64,000 nucleotides of DNA from Actinomycetota bacterium (GTDB lineage: Bacteria; Actinomycetota; Acidimicrobiia; Acidimicrobiales; Microtrichaceae), in assembly GCA_016703525.1 (NCBI GenBank), contig JADJBW010000006.1, forward strand, positions 62,001 to 126,000, given 5' to 3'. Below, piece by piece: positions 1 through 8,331 of the stretch (within the stretch, counting starts at the first letter, position 1; every line of letters starts with the position of its first letter). A model generated the notes under the pieces. It was not told the DNA's origin. It made no database searches and saw only the letters and a list, made by a program, of their open reading frames with translations. Made by a program: the position numbers and the translations under genes.

Positions 1-123
1 CACCAGGCTGCGAACACTGCCGAGGACGGGGACGCCCTCGCCGCCGACGGTGAGCAGCGTGAACGAGGCGAGGATCGCGATGATCAGCGTGACGCGAGGA
101 TGACGGCGGTGCGACCCGGCCAA
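1..123 (-). CDS. mreC: MreC, rod-shape protein, N-terminal fragment
   Basis: Only the first 41 codons lie in the window; the gene runs off the left edge. The start is TTG at 123-121, with a GGAGG Shine-Dalgarno 7 bases upstream and only 14 bases after the mreB stop. The peptide begins with a short basic stretch (AGSHRRHPRVT) and then one hydrophobic segment (LIIAILASFTLLTV), as in MreC, which is a single-pass membrane protein with a periplasmic or extracytoplasmic body. MreC links MreB to the elongation machinery of the cell wall. Identity rests on position directly behind mreB and on the N-terminal topology. Confidence 0.72.
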   Translation of the reverse strand, partial: MAGSHRRHPRVTLIIAILASFTLLTVGGEGVPVLGSVRSLV

Positions 124-137
124 CGATGTGCCTCCGC

Positions 138-1178
138 TCAGTCGCGGCCCGAGGACAGCAGCACCCCGCGCAGCGCCTCGAACGACTCGAGGCAGCGGCC
201 CGAGCCGAGCGCGACCGCATCGAGCGGATTGTCGGCAATCCGAATCGGCATGCCCGTCTCGGTGGCGATCCTCGAATCCAGCCCGAGCAGCAGCGCACCG
301 CCGCCGGCGAGCACGATGCCCTGCTCCATGATGTCGGCGGCGAGTTCGGGCGGGGTCTTATCGAGCGTGAACTTCACCGCGTCGACGATCGCCGAGACGG
401 GCTCCTCGATCGCTTCGCGGATCTCTTCGGTCGACGTGACGATCGTCTTGGGCAGGCCGGTCACGAGGTCGCGACCGCGGATCTCGGCCTGCATCTCCTG
501 CTCCAGGGGGAAGGCCGAACCGAGGTACATCTTCACCTCTTCGGCCGTCCGCTCGCCGAGCGCGAGGCTGTATTCCTTCTTCACGTACTGGATGATCGCC
601 TCGTCGAGCTCGTCGCCCGCGACCCGCACCGACTGCGACGCCACGACACCGCCGAGCGAGATGACGGCGACCTCGGTCGTGCCGCCACCGATGTCGACGA
701 TCATGTTGCCGCGAGGCTCCTGCACCGGAAGGTTCGCTCCGATCGCGGCGGCCATCGGCTCCTCGATGATGTACGCCGGCTTGGCGGCGCCGGCGTACTC
801 GGCGGCCTCCTGCACGGCGCGCTGCTCGACGCCGGTCACCCCGCCGGGCACGCAGATGACCATCCGCGGCCGGGCGAAGCGCCGCGAGTGCACCTTCTCG
901 ATGAAGTACCGCAGCATCTTCTCGGAGATCTCGAAATCGTTGATCACCCCGTCGCGCAGCGGCCGAATGGCCTTGATATGACTCGGGGTGCGGCCGATCA
1001 TCCGCTTCGCCTCGAGCCCGACGGCGAGCGGTTCGCCCGAATGCGTGTTGACCGCGACGACCGAGGGTTCGCGCAGCACGATGCCCTCGCCCCGCACGTA
1101 GACCAGTGTGTTGGCCGTGCCGAGGTCGATCGCCATGTCTTTTCCGAGGACGCTGGAGAACGATGAGAACTTGGCCAT
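138..1178 (-). CDS. mreB: MreB, rod-shape-determining actin homologue
   Basis: Bacterial actin that forms membrane-associated filaments and directs lateral wall synthesis. The 346-residue length is typical. The N-terminus has the phosphate-1 loop (IDLGTANTLVYV), followed by the conserved EPSVVAVN segment, the phosphate-2 region DIGGGTTEVAV near residue 170 and the adenosine motif LAGGGALL near residue 290. The ATG is preceded by a weak AGGGCAG. It lies 99 bases behind ndk and directly ahead of mreC, in the usual mreBC order. Confidence 0.97.
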   Translation of the reverse strand: MAKFSSFSSVLGKDMAIDLGTANTLVYVRGEGIVLREPSVVAVNTHSGEPLAVGLEAKRMIGRTPSHIKAIRPLRDGVINDFEISEKMLRYFIEKVHSRRFARPRMVICVPGGVTGVEQRAVQEAAEYAGAAKPAYIIEEPMAAAIGANLPVQEPRGNMIVDIGGGTTEVAVISLGGVVASQSVRVAGDELDEAIIQYVKKEYSLALGERTAEEVKMYLGSAFPLEQEMQAEIRGRDLVTGLPKTIVTSTEEIREAIEEPVSAIVDAVKFTLDKTPPELAADIMEQGIVLAGGGALLLGLDSRIATETGMPIRIADNPLDAVALGSGRCLESFEALRGVLLSSGRD

Positions 1179-1277
1179 GAAGTGACTGCCCTGTCGTGTG
1201 GGCCCCGTGTCCAGCCGAACGCGGAGCCGAGAGTCGCCATGGTAGTTGCACGGGCCCCGAAGGGCCCGGTCGGCCGA

Positions 1278-1688
1278 TCAGCCGAGGCCGGGGAAGAAGA
1301 TGGCGATCTCGCGAGCGGCCGACTCGGCCGAGTCGGAGCCGTGAATCAGGTTCTCGCCCATCTCGATGCCGAGATCGCCGCGGATCGTGCCCGGGGCCGA
1401 GTTCCGCGGATTGGTCGCGCCCATCATGTCGCGCACGACCTTCCAGGTGTCCTCCGGGCCCTCGATCACGGCGACCAGCGCCGGGGAGCGGCCGATGAAC
1501 GTCACCAGCTCGTCGTAGAACGGCTTGCCGACGTGCTCGGCGTAGTGCTGTGCGGCGGTGTCGGCGTCGATCACGCGCAGTTCCGCGGCGACGATGCGAA
1601 GCAGGCGGCGCTCGAAGCGGGAAAGGATGTCACCGACCAAGCCCCGCTCGACGGCATCGGGCTTGCAGATCACGAGAGTGCGGTCCAT
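1278..1688 (-). CDS. ndk: nucleoside diphosphate kinase
   Basis: Transfers the gamma phosphate of ATP to nucleoside diphosphates through a phosphohistidine. The 136 residues are full length. The start RTLVICKPDAVERGLVG and the active-site motif NLIHGSDS, with His116 as the phosphorylated residue, are both present, as is the ATNP..APGTIRGD nucleotide-binding stretch. A TACTGT -10 element lies nine bases before the ATG, so it probably has its own short-leader or leaderless promoter although it sits in the clpX-folC-ndk-mreB same-strand series. Confidence 0.97.
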   Translation of the reverse strand: MDRTLVICKPDAVERGLVGDILSRFERRLLRIVAAELRVIDADTAAQHYAEHVGKPFYDELVTFIGRSPALVAVIEGPEDTWKVVRDMMGATNPRNSAPGTIRGDLGIEMGENLIHGSDSAESAAREIAIFFPGLG

Positions 1689-1697
1689 GGGGGTGGG

Positions 1698-1703
1698 ACA
1701 GTA
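1698..1703 (-). promoter_or_regulatory. -10 element of ndk
   Basis: TACTGT read on the minus strand, nine bases before the ndk ATG. It fits the TAnnnT pattern found before many starts in this window. No convincing -35 box. Confidence 0.45.
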
Positions 1704-1744
1704 GTCCCCGAGGAGGCGACAGCCCCAACGCGCCGTGGCTCGGT

Positions 1745-3076
1745 TCAGTGTTCGCGGCGGCGGACTGCGGCGCGGGCCGGATCGACCAGGCGGAACGAGC
1801 CGGTGACGACCACCAAGTCGTCCACCTCGGCGTCCTGGCGAGCTCGCGCTACCGCCGCCTTCAGATCGGGCGCCGAGATCGCGGCGATGCCGACCCGCTC
1901 GGCGGCGGCCACGATCGCGTCGGCCGATTGCCCCCGGACGCCCTCCACAGGGGTGGCGACCACCAGGTCGATCGGGAACCGCTCGTGCAGCGCCCGAAGG
2001 AACGCCACGGGGTCGCGGCCCGCCAGCATCCCGACGACAGCGGTGCGCCGACCGGCGATCATGAACGACTCGGCGAGCGCCGCACCGAGCGAGGCGGCAG
2101 CGTCGGGGTTGTGAGCGCCGTCGAGCACCGTGACCGGTTCGGTGGACGCGACCTCGATCCGCCCCGGCAACGAGAGCCCGGCGAAGGCCGCCTCGACGAT
2201 CTCGGCGGGAAGCGCGCCACCGATCAGCGACTCCACCGCCTCGATCGCAACCGCAGCGTTCACCCCCTGTGCCCTGCCGTGTATCGGCACGAAGACCTCG
2301 TGGTGACCGCCGCTCGACGTGTCGATCACCACGTGTCGACCGCCGACGGCGACCCGCGAGTCGACGAGTTCGAAGTTGTGCCCGAACGCCACCACCGCCA
2401 GGGGCCCCTCGGCCTCGACGTGAGCGATCACGTCGGAGGCGTCGGTGCCGAGCACAGCGATCGACCCCGGCTTCACGATCCCCGCCTTCTCGGATGCGAT
2501 CCTCGACCGCCAGTCGCCGATGAAGTCGGTGTGATCGGCCCCGACGTTCGTGAGCACGGCCACATCGGCGTCGACCACGTTGGTGGCGTCATACCGTCCG
2601 AGCAGCCCGACCTCGATGACCGCCACGTCGACGGGCGCGTCGGCGAACGCGACGAGCGCCGACGCGGTGACGGCCTCGAATGCCGTGAGCTCCACGTCGA
2701 GGTGCTCAGCAACGCCTCGCACGGACGCGACCGCGTCACCCAGGTCGGCGTCACCGATCGGCGCGAGGTCGACGCGAATCCGCTCGTTCACGGTGCCCTC
2801 GGGGCTCATGTACGTGCCGACCCGCAGGCCGAGCTCGGACACGAGGCGTTCGATCATGCGGCACACCGAGCCCTTGCCGTTGGTGCCCGTCACGTGCACC
2901 ACGCGGTAGGCACGGTGCGGCTCGCCGAGCGCCTCCATCACCGAGCGCAGCGGCCCGAGGCTCAGGCCCTCGATGCGGCCCGCGCTCACGCCCACCGACG
3001 TGAGCTCGTGATCGACGAGCCGGCGCAGATAGTCGAGCGCGTCGGCTCCGCCTCGCCCGGATTCTCCGTGGTTCAC
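1745..3076 (-). CDS. folC: folylpolyglutamate synthase / dihydrofolate synthase
   Basis: Mur-ligase-family enzyme that adds glutamate to folates, and in many bacteria also joins glutamate to dihydropteroate. The P-loop VHVTGTNGKGSV is at about residues 64-75, the characteristic YMSPE..NERI stretch follows, and EVGLLGRYDATN is the Mur-ligase central region. Near the C-terminus, LDGAHNPDAA is the domain-3 signature. The start is GTG at 3076, only four bases after the clpX stop, so translation is probably coupled to clpX. Length (443 residues) is normal. Confidence 0.93.
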   Translation of the reverse strand: MNHGESGRGGADALDYLRRLVDHELTSVGVSAGRIEGLSLGPLRSVMEALGEPHRAYRVVHVTGTNGKGSVCRMIERLVSELGLRVGTYMSPEGTVNERIRVDLAPIGDADLGDAVASVRGVAEHLDVELTAFEAVTASALVAFADAPVDVAVIEVGLLGRYDATNVVDADVAVLTNVGADHTDFIGDWRSRIASEKAGIVKPGSIAVLGTDASDVIAHVEAEGPLAVVAFGHNFELVDSRVAVGGRHVVIDTSSGGHHEVFVPIHGRAQGVNAAVAIEAVESLIGGALPAEIVEAAFAGLSLPGRIEVASTEPVTVLDGAHNPDAAASLGAALAESFMIAGRRTAVVGMLAGRDPVAFLRALHERFPIDLVVATPVEGVRGQSADAIVAAAERVGIAAISAPDLKAAVARARQDAEVDDLVVVTGSFRLVDPARAAVRRREH

Positions 3077-3080
3077 CCGG

Positions 3081-4355
3081 TCACGACGCAGCGCGGCGAG
3101 GGCGTGAAGGGCGAGCCGACTCGGTCTTGGGGACGAGCGTCGGGTTCACCTTCTCGAGCACGACCGAGGCGTCGACCACGCACCGGGCGACATCGTCGCG
3201 GCTGGGCAGGTCGTACATGACCCCCAGGAGCACCTCTTCGAGGATGGCCCGCAGGCCGCGTGCGCCAGTGGCCCGCGCCAACGCCTGGTCGGCGACGGCC
3301 TGGAGCGCGTCGGCGGCGAACTCGAGCTCCACATCCTCCAGCTCGAAGAACCGCTGGTACTGCTTGACCAGCGCGTTCTTCGGCTCGACGAGAATCTCGA
3401 CGAGCGCCTGCCGATCGAGGTGGTCGACCACACCCATGACGGGAAGGCGGCCGATGAACTCGGGGATCAGCCCGAACTTCATCAGGTCTTCGGGCAGCAG
3501 GTCGTTGAGCAGCTCGCCCGCGTCACGATCGCGCGTCGTGCGAATGTCGGCGCCGAAGCCCATGCCGCGCCGACCGACGCGCTGCTCGATGATCTTGTCG
3601 AGGCCGGCGAAGGCACCACCGCAGATGAACAGGATGTTCGTGGTGTCGATCTGGATGAACTCCTGATGGGGATGCTTGCGCCCGCCCTGCGGCGGCACGG
3701 AAGCCGTGGTCCCTTCGAGGATCTTGAGCAGGGCCTGCTGCACGCCCTCGCCCGACACGTCGCGGGTGATCGACGGGTTCTCGCTCTTGCGGGCGATCTT
3801 GTCGATCTCGTCGATGTAGATGATGCCGGTCTCGGCCTTCTTCACGTCGAAGTCGGCGGCCTGGATGAGCTTGAGCAGGATGTTCTCGACATCCTCGCCC
3901 ACGTAGCCCGCCTCGGTGAGCGCCGTCGCGTCGGCGATGGCGAACGGCACGTTCAGCAAGCGGGCGAGCGTCTGCGCCAGCAGCGTCTTCCCGCAGCCGG
4001 TCGGCCCGACGAGCATGATGTTCGACTTCGTGAGCTCGACACCGTTCTCGCCGCGCGCCCCGTGCTGCACGCGCTTGTAGTGGTTGTAGACGGCAACCGC
4101 GAGGATCTTCTTCGCTCGCTCCTGGCCGACGATGTAGTCGTCGAGGAACTCGAAGATCTCACGCGGCTTGGGGAGCTCCTCGAAGCCGAGGTCGGGAGCC
4201 TCGGTGAGCTCCTCCTCGATGATCTCGTTGCACAGGTCGATGCACTCGTCGCAGATGTACACGCCGGGACCGGCGATCAGCTTCTTGACCTGCTTCTGAG
4301 ACTTGCCGCAGAACGAACACTTCAACAGCTCGCCACCGTCTCCGAACTTCGCCAC
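3081..4355 (-). CDS. clpX: ClpX, ATPase subunit of Clp protease
   Basis: AAA+ unfoldase that feeds substrates to ClpP. The N-terminal zinc-binding domain has Cys13, Cys16, Cys35 and Cys38. Walker A is GPTGCGKT at 117-124, Walker B is IIYIDEID, and the pore-loop (GYVGEDVE) and sensor regions are present. The GTG start at 4355 has GGGAG six bases upstream. It lies between clpP (upstream) and folC (downstream, four-base gap). Confidence 0.98.
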   Translation of the reverse strand: MAKFGDGGELLKCSFCGKSQKQVKKLIAGPGVYICDECIDLCNEIIEEELTEAPDLGFEELPKPREIFEFLDDYIVGQERAKKILAVAVYNHYKRVQHGARGENGVELTKSNIMLVGPTGCGKTLLAQTLARLLNVPFAIADATALTEAGYVGEDVENILLKLIQAADFDVKKAETGIIYIDEIDKIARKSENPSITRDVSGEGVQQALLKILEGTTASVPPQGGRKHPHQEFIQIDTTNILFICGGAFAGLDKIIEQRVGRRGMGFGADIRTTRDRDAGELLNDLLPEDLMKFGLIPEFIGRLPVMGVVDHLDRQALVEILVEPKNALVKQYQRFFELEDVELEFAADALQAVADQALARATGARGLRAILEEVLLGVMYDLPSRDDVARCVVDASVVLEKVNPTLVPKTESARPSRPRRAAS

Positions 4356-4422
4356 GACAACTCCCGGGATCCGTGCGGCCCGCCTCCGGCGCCGACCGCG
4401 TTCGACATTCTGCCCTAGTCGG

Positions 4423-5070
4423 CTACTTCAGTGCCGTAATCGGTCCTGTGTTGTCGACCAGCTCGCGGGACAACAGCACCTCGTCGATCAGTCCGTAGGC
4501 CTTGGCGTCATCCGCGGTCATCACGTTGTCGCGGTCGGTATCGGCAGCGATCTTCTCGGCGGACTGACCGGTGTGGCGGGCGAGAATCGTCTCGAGCGCC
4601 GACTTCAAACGCATGATCTCGGCCGCCGCGAGCTCGACGTCGGACGCCTGACCGTAGCTCTGGGCATACGGCTGGTGGATGAGGATGCGCGAGTTCGGCA
4701 GCGCCATCCGCTTGCCGGGCGTGCCTGCCGCGAGGAGCACCGCCGCAGCCGAGGCCGCCTGCCCGTAGCAGAGCGTGGTGATCTCGTTCCGGACGTACTG
4801 CATGGTGTCGTAGATCGCCAGCAGCGCGTTGATGTCGCCGCCCGGGCTGTTGATGTAGATGCTGATCTCGCGATCGGGGTTCTCGGCCTCGAGGTACAGC
4901 AGCTGGCCGCAGATGACGTTGGCGACGTCGTCGTTGATCGGCGTGCCCAGGAAGACGATGTTCTCCTTGAGCATGCGCGTGTAGAGGTCGACGTAGGTCT
5001 CGCGACCGTCGGGCATCTTCATGATCACGCCCGGGTTCGGGATGATCGAGTTCCTCGCGGCGAGATTCAT
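4423..5070 (-). CDS. clpP: ClpP protease subunit (first paralogue)
   Basis: Serine peptidase of the Clp complex, 215 residues. The triad is Ser107 (in GQAASAAA), His132 (LIHQPY) and Asp181 (DTDRDN). The ATG at 5070 is preferred. The open frame runs upstream to 5196, but that part is the antisense of the His-Asp codon repeat of the trigger-factor gene and gives an artificial Thr/Ile run. The normal bacterial order tig-clpP-clpX is kept. A second ClpP lies 31 kb away at 36384-36995; actinobacteria usually build a mixed ClpP1-ClpP2 peptidase. Confidence 0.96.
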   Translation of the reverse strand: MNLAARNSIIPNPGVIMKMPDGRETYVDLYTRMLKENIVFLGTPINDDVANVICGQLLYLEAENPDREISIYINSPGGDINALLAIYDTMQYVRNEITTLCYGQAASAAAVLLAAGTPGKRMALPNSRILIHQPYAQSYGQASDVELAAAEIMRLKSALETILARHTGQSAEKIAADTDRDNVMTADDAKAYGLIDEVLLSRELVDNTGPITALK

Positions 5071-5107
5071 GCGGGGGCGTCCGTTCGTCAGGGCAGGGCC
5101 GGGATCG

Positions 5108-6508
5108 TCAGTGGTCGTGGTCGTGGTCGTGATCGTGGTCGTGATCGTGATCGTGATCGTGATCGTGATCGTGATCGTCCTCATCGTCGTCGACATTGAG
5201 GTCCAAGTCAGCGCGGTTCACCGGAGCGCCCGACTCGTCGACGATCTCGATGCGGTCGAGCAGCCAGCGCAGGGCGTTGCGACGGGCCGCATCGGAGCGG
5301 ACCATCGGCGTTTGCGCGCTCTCGTCGAGCTGCTTGCGCACGCGCTCCACATCGCTGTCGACCGACGCGGCGAGCCGCTCGATCTCCAGGTCGAGCGCCT
5401 CGTCGTCGGGCACAAGCCCTTCGAGCCGAGCGATGGCGCGCAGCGCCAGGTCCACCTTGGTCGCGTGCTCGGAATCGTTGCGGATCGACTCGGTGAAGTC
5501 GGTCGCTTCGGTGCCGGTGACACGCAGGTAGGTCTCGAGATCGATGCCCTGCTGTGCGAGCCGCTGAACCAGGTTCTCCAGGCGGGCCCGCATTTCCGAG
5601 CCGATCAGCGCCTCGGGCACGTCGCCCTCGACCAGCTTCGCCAGCTCGTTGCCCAGCTCGTTCTGCACGGCGGTCGACGACTGGCTGCGCCGCGCACGGG
5701 TGAGCCGGTCGATCACGTCGTCACGGAAGTCGGCCACGGTCTCGAACTCGGTCGCGTCGGCGATCCACGAGTCGGTCAGCTCGGGGAGCACGCGCTCGCG
5801 CACCGTCTCGACCGTCACGGCGAAGTGCACGCCCTCGGTCTCGTTGGGGTCGGGGTGTGCGGCATCGAACTCGGTCGTCTCGCCCGCCTTGAGGCCACGC
5901 AGGTGATCGTCGAGCTCGGGGACGATCCGGCCGGAGCCGACCTCGTAGGAGTAGCCCTCTGCCACGAGCCCCTCGACGGGCTCTCCGTCGCGGCTGCCGG
6001 CGATGTCGATCACCACGATGTCGCCCGACGCAGCGGGGCGCTCCACATCGGCGAGTTCGCCGTACTGGCCGCGGAACGCCTCGACCTGATCGGCGATGTC
6101 GTCGTCGGTTGGATGGGGGCTCGGCACGGTGACGGTCAGCCCCTGATAGCCCGAAAGCTCGATCTCCGGACGCACCGGCACGACGGCGTCGAACGCGACG
6201 TCGCCGCCGTCCTCGCCCGCCGTCAGGTCGAGGCTCGCCTGGGCGATCGGCTCGACGTCGTGCTCGCACACGGCAGCGAGGTAGAACTCGGACAGACCGT
6301 TCTCGATCGCGTGCGCCCGGCCGTAGGACGGGCCGAATCGGCTTTCCAGCACCTTGCGCGGAACGCGACCCGGGCGGAACCCCGGAAGGCGGACCTCCCG
6401 AGCAATCGCCTTCCAGGCCGTGTCGATGGCCGGTTCGAACTCGGCTTCCTCAACGGTGATGGACAACTTGACCTTGTTGCCCTCGACGGGCTCGATGCTG
6501 GACTTCAC
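5108..6508 (-). CDS. tig: trigger factor with His-Asp repeat tail
   Basis: Ribosome-associated chaperone and peptidyl-prolyl isomerase, 466 residues. The ribosome-binding motif is GFRPGRVPRKV at about residues 43-53, the FKBP-like domain follows (with GDIVVIDIAGS near 160), and the C-terminal helical domain comes last. The protein ends in an acidic stretch and then 11 strictly alternating His residues with Asp between them. Such a tail looks like a metal-binding site, as in the His-rich tails of some other folding factors; that is inference. The GTG start at 6508 has a TAGACT -10 element nine bases upstream. Confidence 0.96.
   Translation of the reverse strand: MKSSIEPVEGNKVKLSITVEEAEFEPAIDTAWKAIAREVRLPGFRPGRVPRKVLESRFGPSYGRAHAIENGLSEFYLAAVCEHDVEPIAQASLDLTAGEDGGDVAFDAVVPVRPEIELSGYQGLTVTVPSPHPTDDDIADQVEAFRGQYGELADVERPAASGDIVVIDIAGSRDGEPVEGLVAEGYSYEVGSGRIVPELDDHLRGLKAGETTEFDAAHPDPNETEGVHFAVTVETVRERVLPELTDSWIADATEFETVADFRDDVIDRLTRARRSQSSTAVQNELGNELAKLVEGDVPEALIGSEMRARLENLVQRLAQQGIDLETYLRVTGTEATDFTESIRNDSEHATKVDLALRAIARLEGLVPDDEALDLEIERLAASVDSDVERVRKQLDESAQTPMVRSDAARRNALRWLLDRIEIVDESGAPVNRADLDLNVDDDEDDHDHDHDHDHDHDHDHDHDHDH
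5111..5176. repeat. hexanucleotide repeat encoding the (Asp-His)11 tail
   Basis: Eleven near-identical six-base units (GATCGT or GGTCGT on the plus strand), in frame at the 3' end of the trigger-factor gene. Units differ only at a synonymous Asp codon position. The copy number could vary between strains by slippage without breaking the frame. Confidence 0.9.
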
Positions 6509-6517
6509 AGGGCGGGG

Positions 6518-6523
6518 AGTCTA
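6518..6523 (-). promoter_or_regulatory. -10 element of the tig-clpP-clpX operon
   Basis: TAGACT on the minus strand, nine bases before the GTG of tig. It is probably the main promoter of the chaperone/protease operon. Confidence 0.5.
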
Positions 6524-6646
6524 CCGATGACGAGCGCCCCGGCGACCATCGGGGTGCTGGGTGGCCCGACGACGACCCCGGTGTGGCAAAGGCTCGCGGT
6601 GTCCCGCGGCGACGCGATACCGTTCCCGGGTCGCTTCGAGCGGCAT

Positions 6647-6723
6647 CGGGACGTGGCGCAGGCTGGTAGCGCACCGGCTTTGGGAGCCGGGGGCCGAGAG
6701 TTCAAATCTCTCCGTCCCGACCA
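6647..6723 (+). tRNA. tRNA-Pro(TGG)
   Basis: Cloverleaf with acceptor CGGGACG/CGTCCCG, anticodon stem CCGGC/GCCGG, loop TTTGGGA (anticodon TGG), T-arm GTTCAAATC and an encoded CCA end. Confidence 0.97.
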
Positions 6724-6805
6724 ACGAGGCGGTTGCCGACCGTTCCCGCGACGATCCCGAAGCCACCGGGACGAGCGGAACGATCGGCTACCATCCGCCC
6801 CGCTC

Positions 6806-6880
6806 GCGGGTGTAGCTCAATGGTTAGAGCCCCTGCCTTCCAAGCAGGATATGCGAGTTCGATTCTCGTCACCCGCTCCA
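6806..6880 (+). tRNA. tRNA-Gly(TCC)
   Basis: Acceptor GCGGGTG/CACCCGC, anticodon stem CCTGC/GCAGG with loop CTTCCAA (anticodon TCC), T-arm GTTCGATTC and an encoded CCA. Its 3' end directly abuts an integrase remnant, which suggests it was an integration target. Confidence 0.97.
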
Positions 6881-6899
6881 CCGCAAGATTCAGGGGTTT

Positions 6900-7250
6900 T
6901 CAGCCCTCCGGCGAGCCCCCAGCGGTCTCCGGTTCCGACTCTTTCGTCACGGTTCTGTCACGGTTCTCGGCGGCGGCGGTCATCGCGAGGTCGTCCAAGC
7001 GGTTCGCCAGCTCGACCGCGCTGGACTGCGCCGCATGTTGGTCGCGCATCGCTGCGGCCGGCGAGCTGTGCCCGAGATGCGCCATGAGTTCACGCTGCGT
7101 GGCCCCTTGCCATGCCAGCATCGTTCCCGCTGCGTGGCGAAGGTCGTGAATGGTCACACGGTCGAACCCGACCGCCTCGCGGGCAGCGTGCCAGCGCACG
7201 GTCAGCAGTGGCGCCGACAGCGGCCCGCCCCGGACCCCGGTAGAGATGTG
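6900..7250 (-). pseudogene. tyrosine recombinase (integrase), C-terminal remnant
   Basis: This is the C-terminal half of a phage or ICE-type integrase. In frame from about 7250: TGVRGGPLSAP, then REAVGFDRVTIHDLRHAAG (box II His-x-x-Arg) and LMAHLGHSS. In related integrases the catalytic Tyr follows in RYQHA; here it reads RDQHA (TAC changed to GAC), so the fragment cannot be active. No core domain is found upstream: an eight-G run lies near 7264 and the frames beyond it are broken. It sits 19 bases from tRNA-Gly with its C-terminus toward the tRNA. A GTG at 7199 could start a 99-residue peptide, but that is probably not a real start. Confidence 0.8.
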
Positions 7251-7813
7251 CGCCTCGCCGCCGCGTGGGGGGGGCGGGTGCGCAGGGAGATCGGCCCGCT
7301 CGCGCCCCGGGCGCGCCGTTCGGCTGGTGGCCGGCGAGCCAACCCGGCGGGCGCGTCCCGGGGCGGATCCAGCGAGCGCACCTCTCGATCGCCGCGTGGA
7401 GGACGCGGTCGGAAGAGGTCCCTAGATCGGCCAACAGGGTCGTTCCGATCAGCCCATACGAAGGGACTTCGCATGAACACCAACCCAGCACCGTCAACAA
7501 TCGACCCCAACGAACACCGCCCCGAACCGCGGCGTGCCCCGGAGATCCGCTGGCCTGAGACCGTCCAGGCACTCGTCACCGCGGTCCGCTTCGTTCTTGA
7601 TTCATCGAAACGGTGGGGTGGTGGCAGTGAAGCACCACCCAGGCCTCAGTCGCCTCCAGGGGCTCTTCGGGCTTCGACGGCGGGCGACGACCCATGGGCA
7701 TTGGCCCCCGGCGGCTGCGCCGAACTCGCTCCGCCGAGGCACCGGGGCGGCGACAATCGCTCCAGTTCCCGCCGGGGCCCCGTGGGCACCCACCCACGGC
7801 ACGATCACCGGGC
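7251..7813. other. degenerate island DNA, no convincing gene
   Basis: Five hundred sixty-odd bases with no protein I can support. A plus-strand ATG at 7473 has a good AAGGGA upstream and opens a frame (start MNTNPAPSTIDPNEHRPEP), but that frame runs on antisense through the truncated-haemoglobin gene and loses protein-like character after about 45 codons. It may be the 5' end of a lost island gene. Confidence 0.4.
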
Positions 7814-8227
7814 TCAGTCGGCGTTGCGCATCGCCTCCGCGGCCATCGTGAAGTACTCCCACATCGCCGCGTCGAACGCCGGATGGACGTCGAGTTCGTC
7901 GAGCGCTCCACGCATCGCAGCGAGCCACCGATCGCGTGCGTCGGAATCCACGACGAACGGTGCGTGACGCATGCGGAGCCGCGGGTGACCCCGACGCTCG
8001 GAGTACGTGGTCGGGCCACCCCAGTACTGGATGAGAAACAGCGTGAGTCGCTCGCGTGCCGGATCGAGATCGGTGGGGTCGGGATACAACCCGAGGAGCA
8101 GCGAGTCGGCCTCGACCCGGCGATAGAACGCCGCCACCAGGCGCTCGAAGAAGCCGACGCCGCCGACGGCTTCGAACAGTGTCGGTTCCGGACCAGGACG
8201 CGGCGGGCCGATGCGGGAAGTTGCCAT
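7814..8227 (-). CDS. truncated haemoglobin (trHbO-type)
   Basis: A 137-residue globin of the short 2-on-2 family. TLFEAVGGVGFFERLVAAFY is the typical N-terminal helix region; the centre has LTLFLIQYWGGPTTYSERR, and the haem-facing HPRLRMRHAPF motif carries the proximal His. The family binds O2 or NO and is often tied to nitrosative stress or oxygen delivery. The ATG at 8227 is chosen because a TACGCT -10 element lies seven bases upstream (leaderless). It is divergent from the wHTH gene at 8332. It looks intact, unlike its neighbours in the island. Confidence 0.9.
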   Translation of the reverse strand: MATSRIGPPRPGPEPTLFEAVGGVGFFERLVAAFYRRVEADSLLLGLYPDPTDLDPARERLTLFLIQYWGGPTTYSERRGHPRLRMRHAPFVVDSDARDRWLAAMRGALDELDVHPAFDAAMWEYFTMAAEAMRNAD

Positions 8228-8234
8228 GCAAACG

Positions 8235-8240
8235 AGCGTA
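8235..8240 (-). promoter_or_regulatory. -10 element of the globin gene
   Basis: TACGCT on the minus strand, seven bases before the ATG at 8227; implies a leaderless mRNA. Confidence 0.5.
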
Positions 8241-8318
8241 CGTCGCATCGGACCCCTCATCCGCCGTTGCTGCAGCCGCGACCGGTTCGTTGCGCTGTCA
8301 CGCAAGTCGCAGGACCAC

Positions 8319-8324
8319 TACACT
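8319..8324 (+). promoter_or_regulatory. -10 element of the wHTH gene
   Basis: TACACT, seven bases before the ATG at 8332. With the element at 8235-8240 it makes a compact divergent promoter region. Confidence 0.5.
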
Positions 8325-8331
8325 GCACTTC

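Noticed and set aside
1550..3220. Long plus-strand frame opposite folC
   Set aside because: It is the antisense of folC, rich in Arg and His, and matches no family.
5071..5196. N-terminal extension of ClpP rich in Thr and Ile
   Set aside because: It is the complement of the His-Asp codon repeat of the trigger-factor gene; ClpP homologues begin near residue 43 of that frame, at 5070.
7473..7967. Plus-strand gene with a good Shine-Dalgarno
   Set aside because: Most of the frame is antisense to the intact truncated-haemoglobin gene and lacks protein character; kept only as a possible relic.
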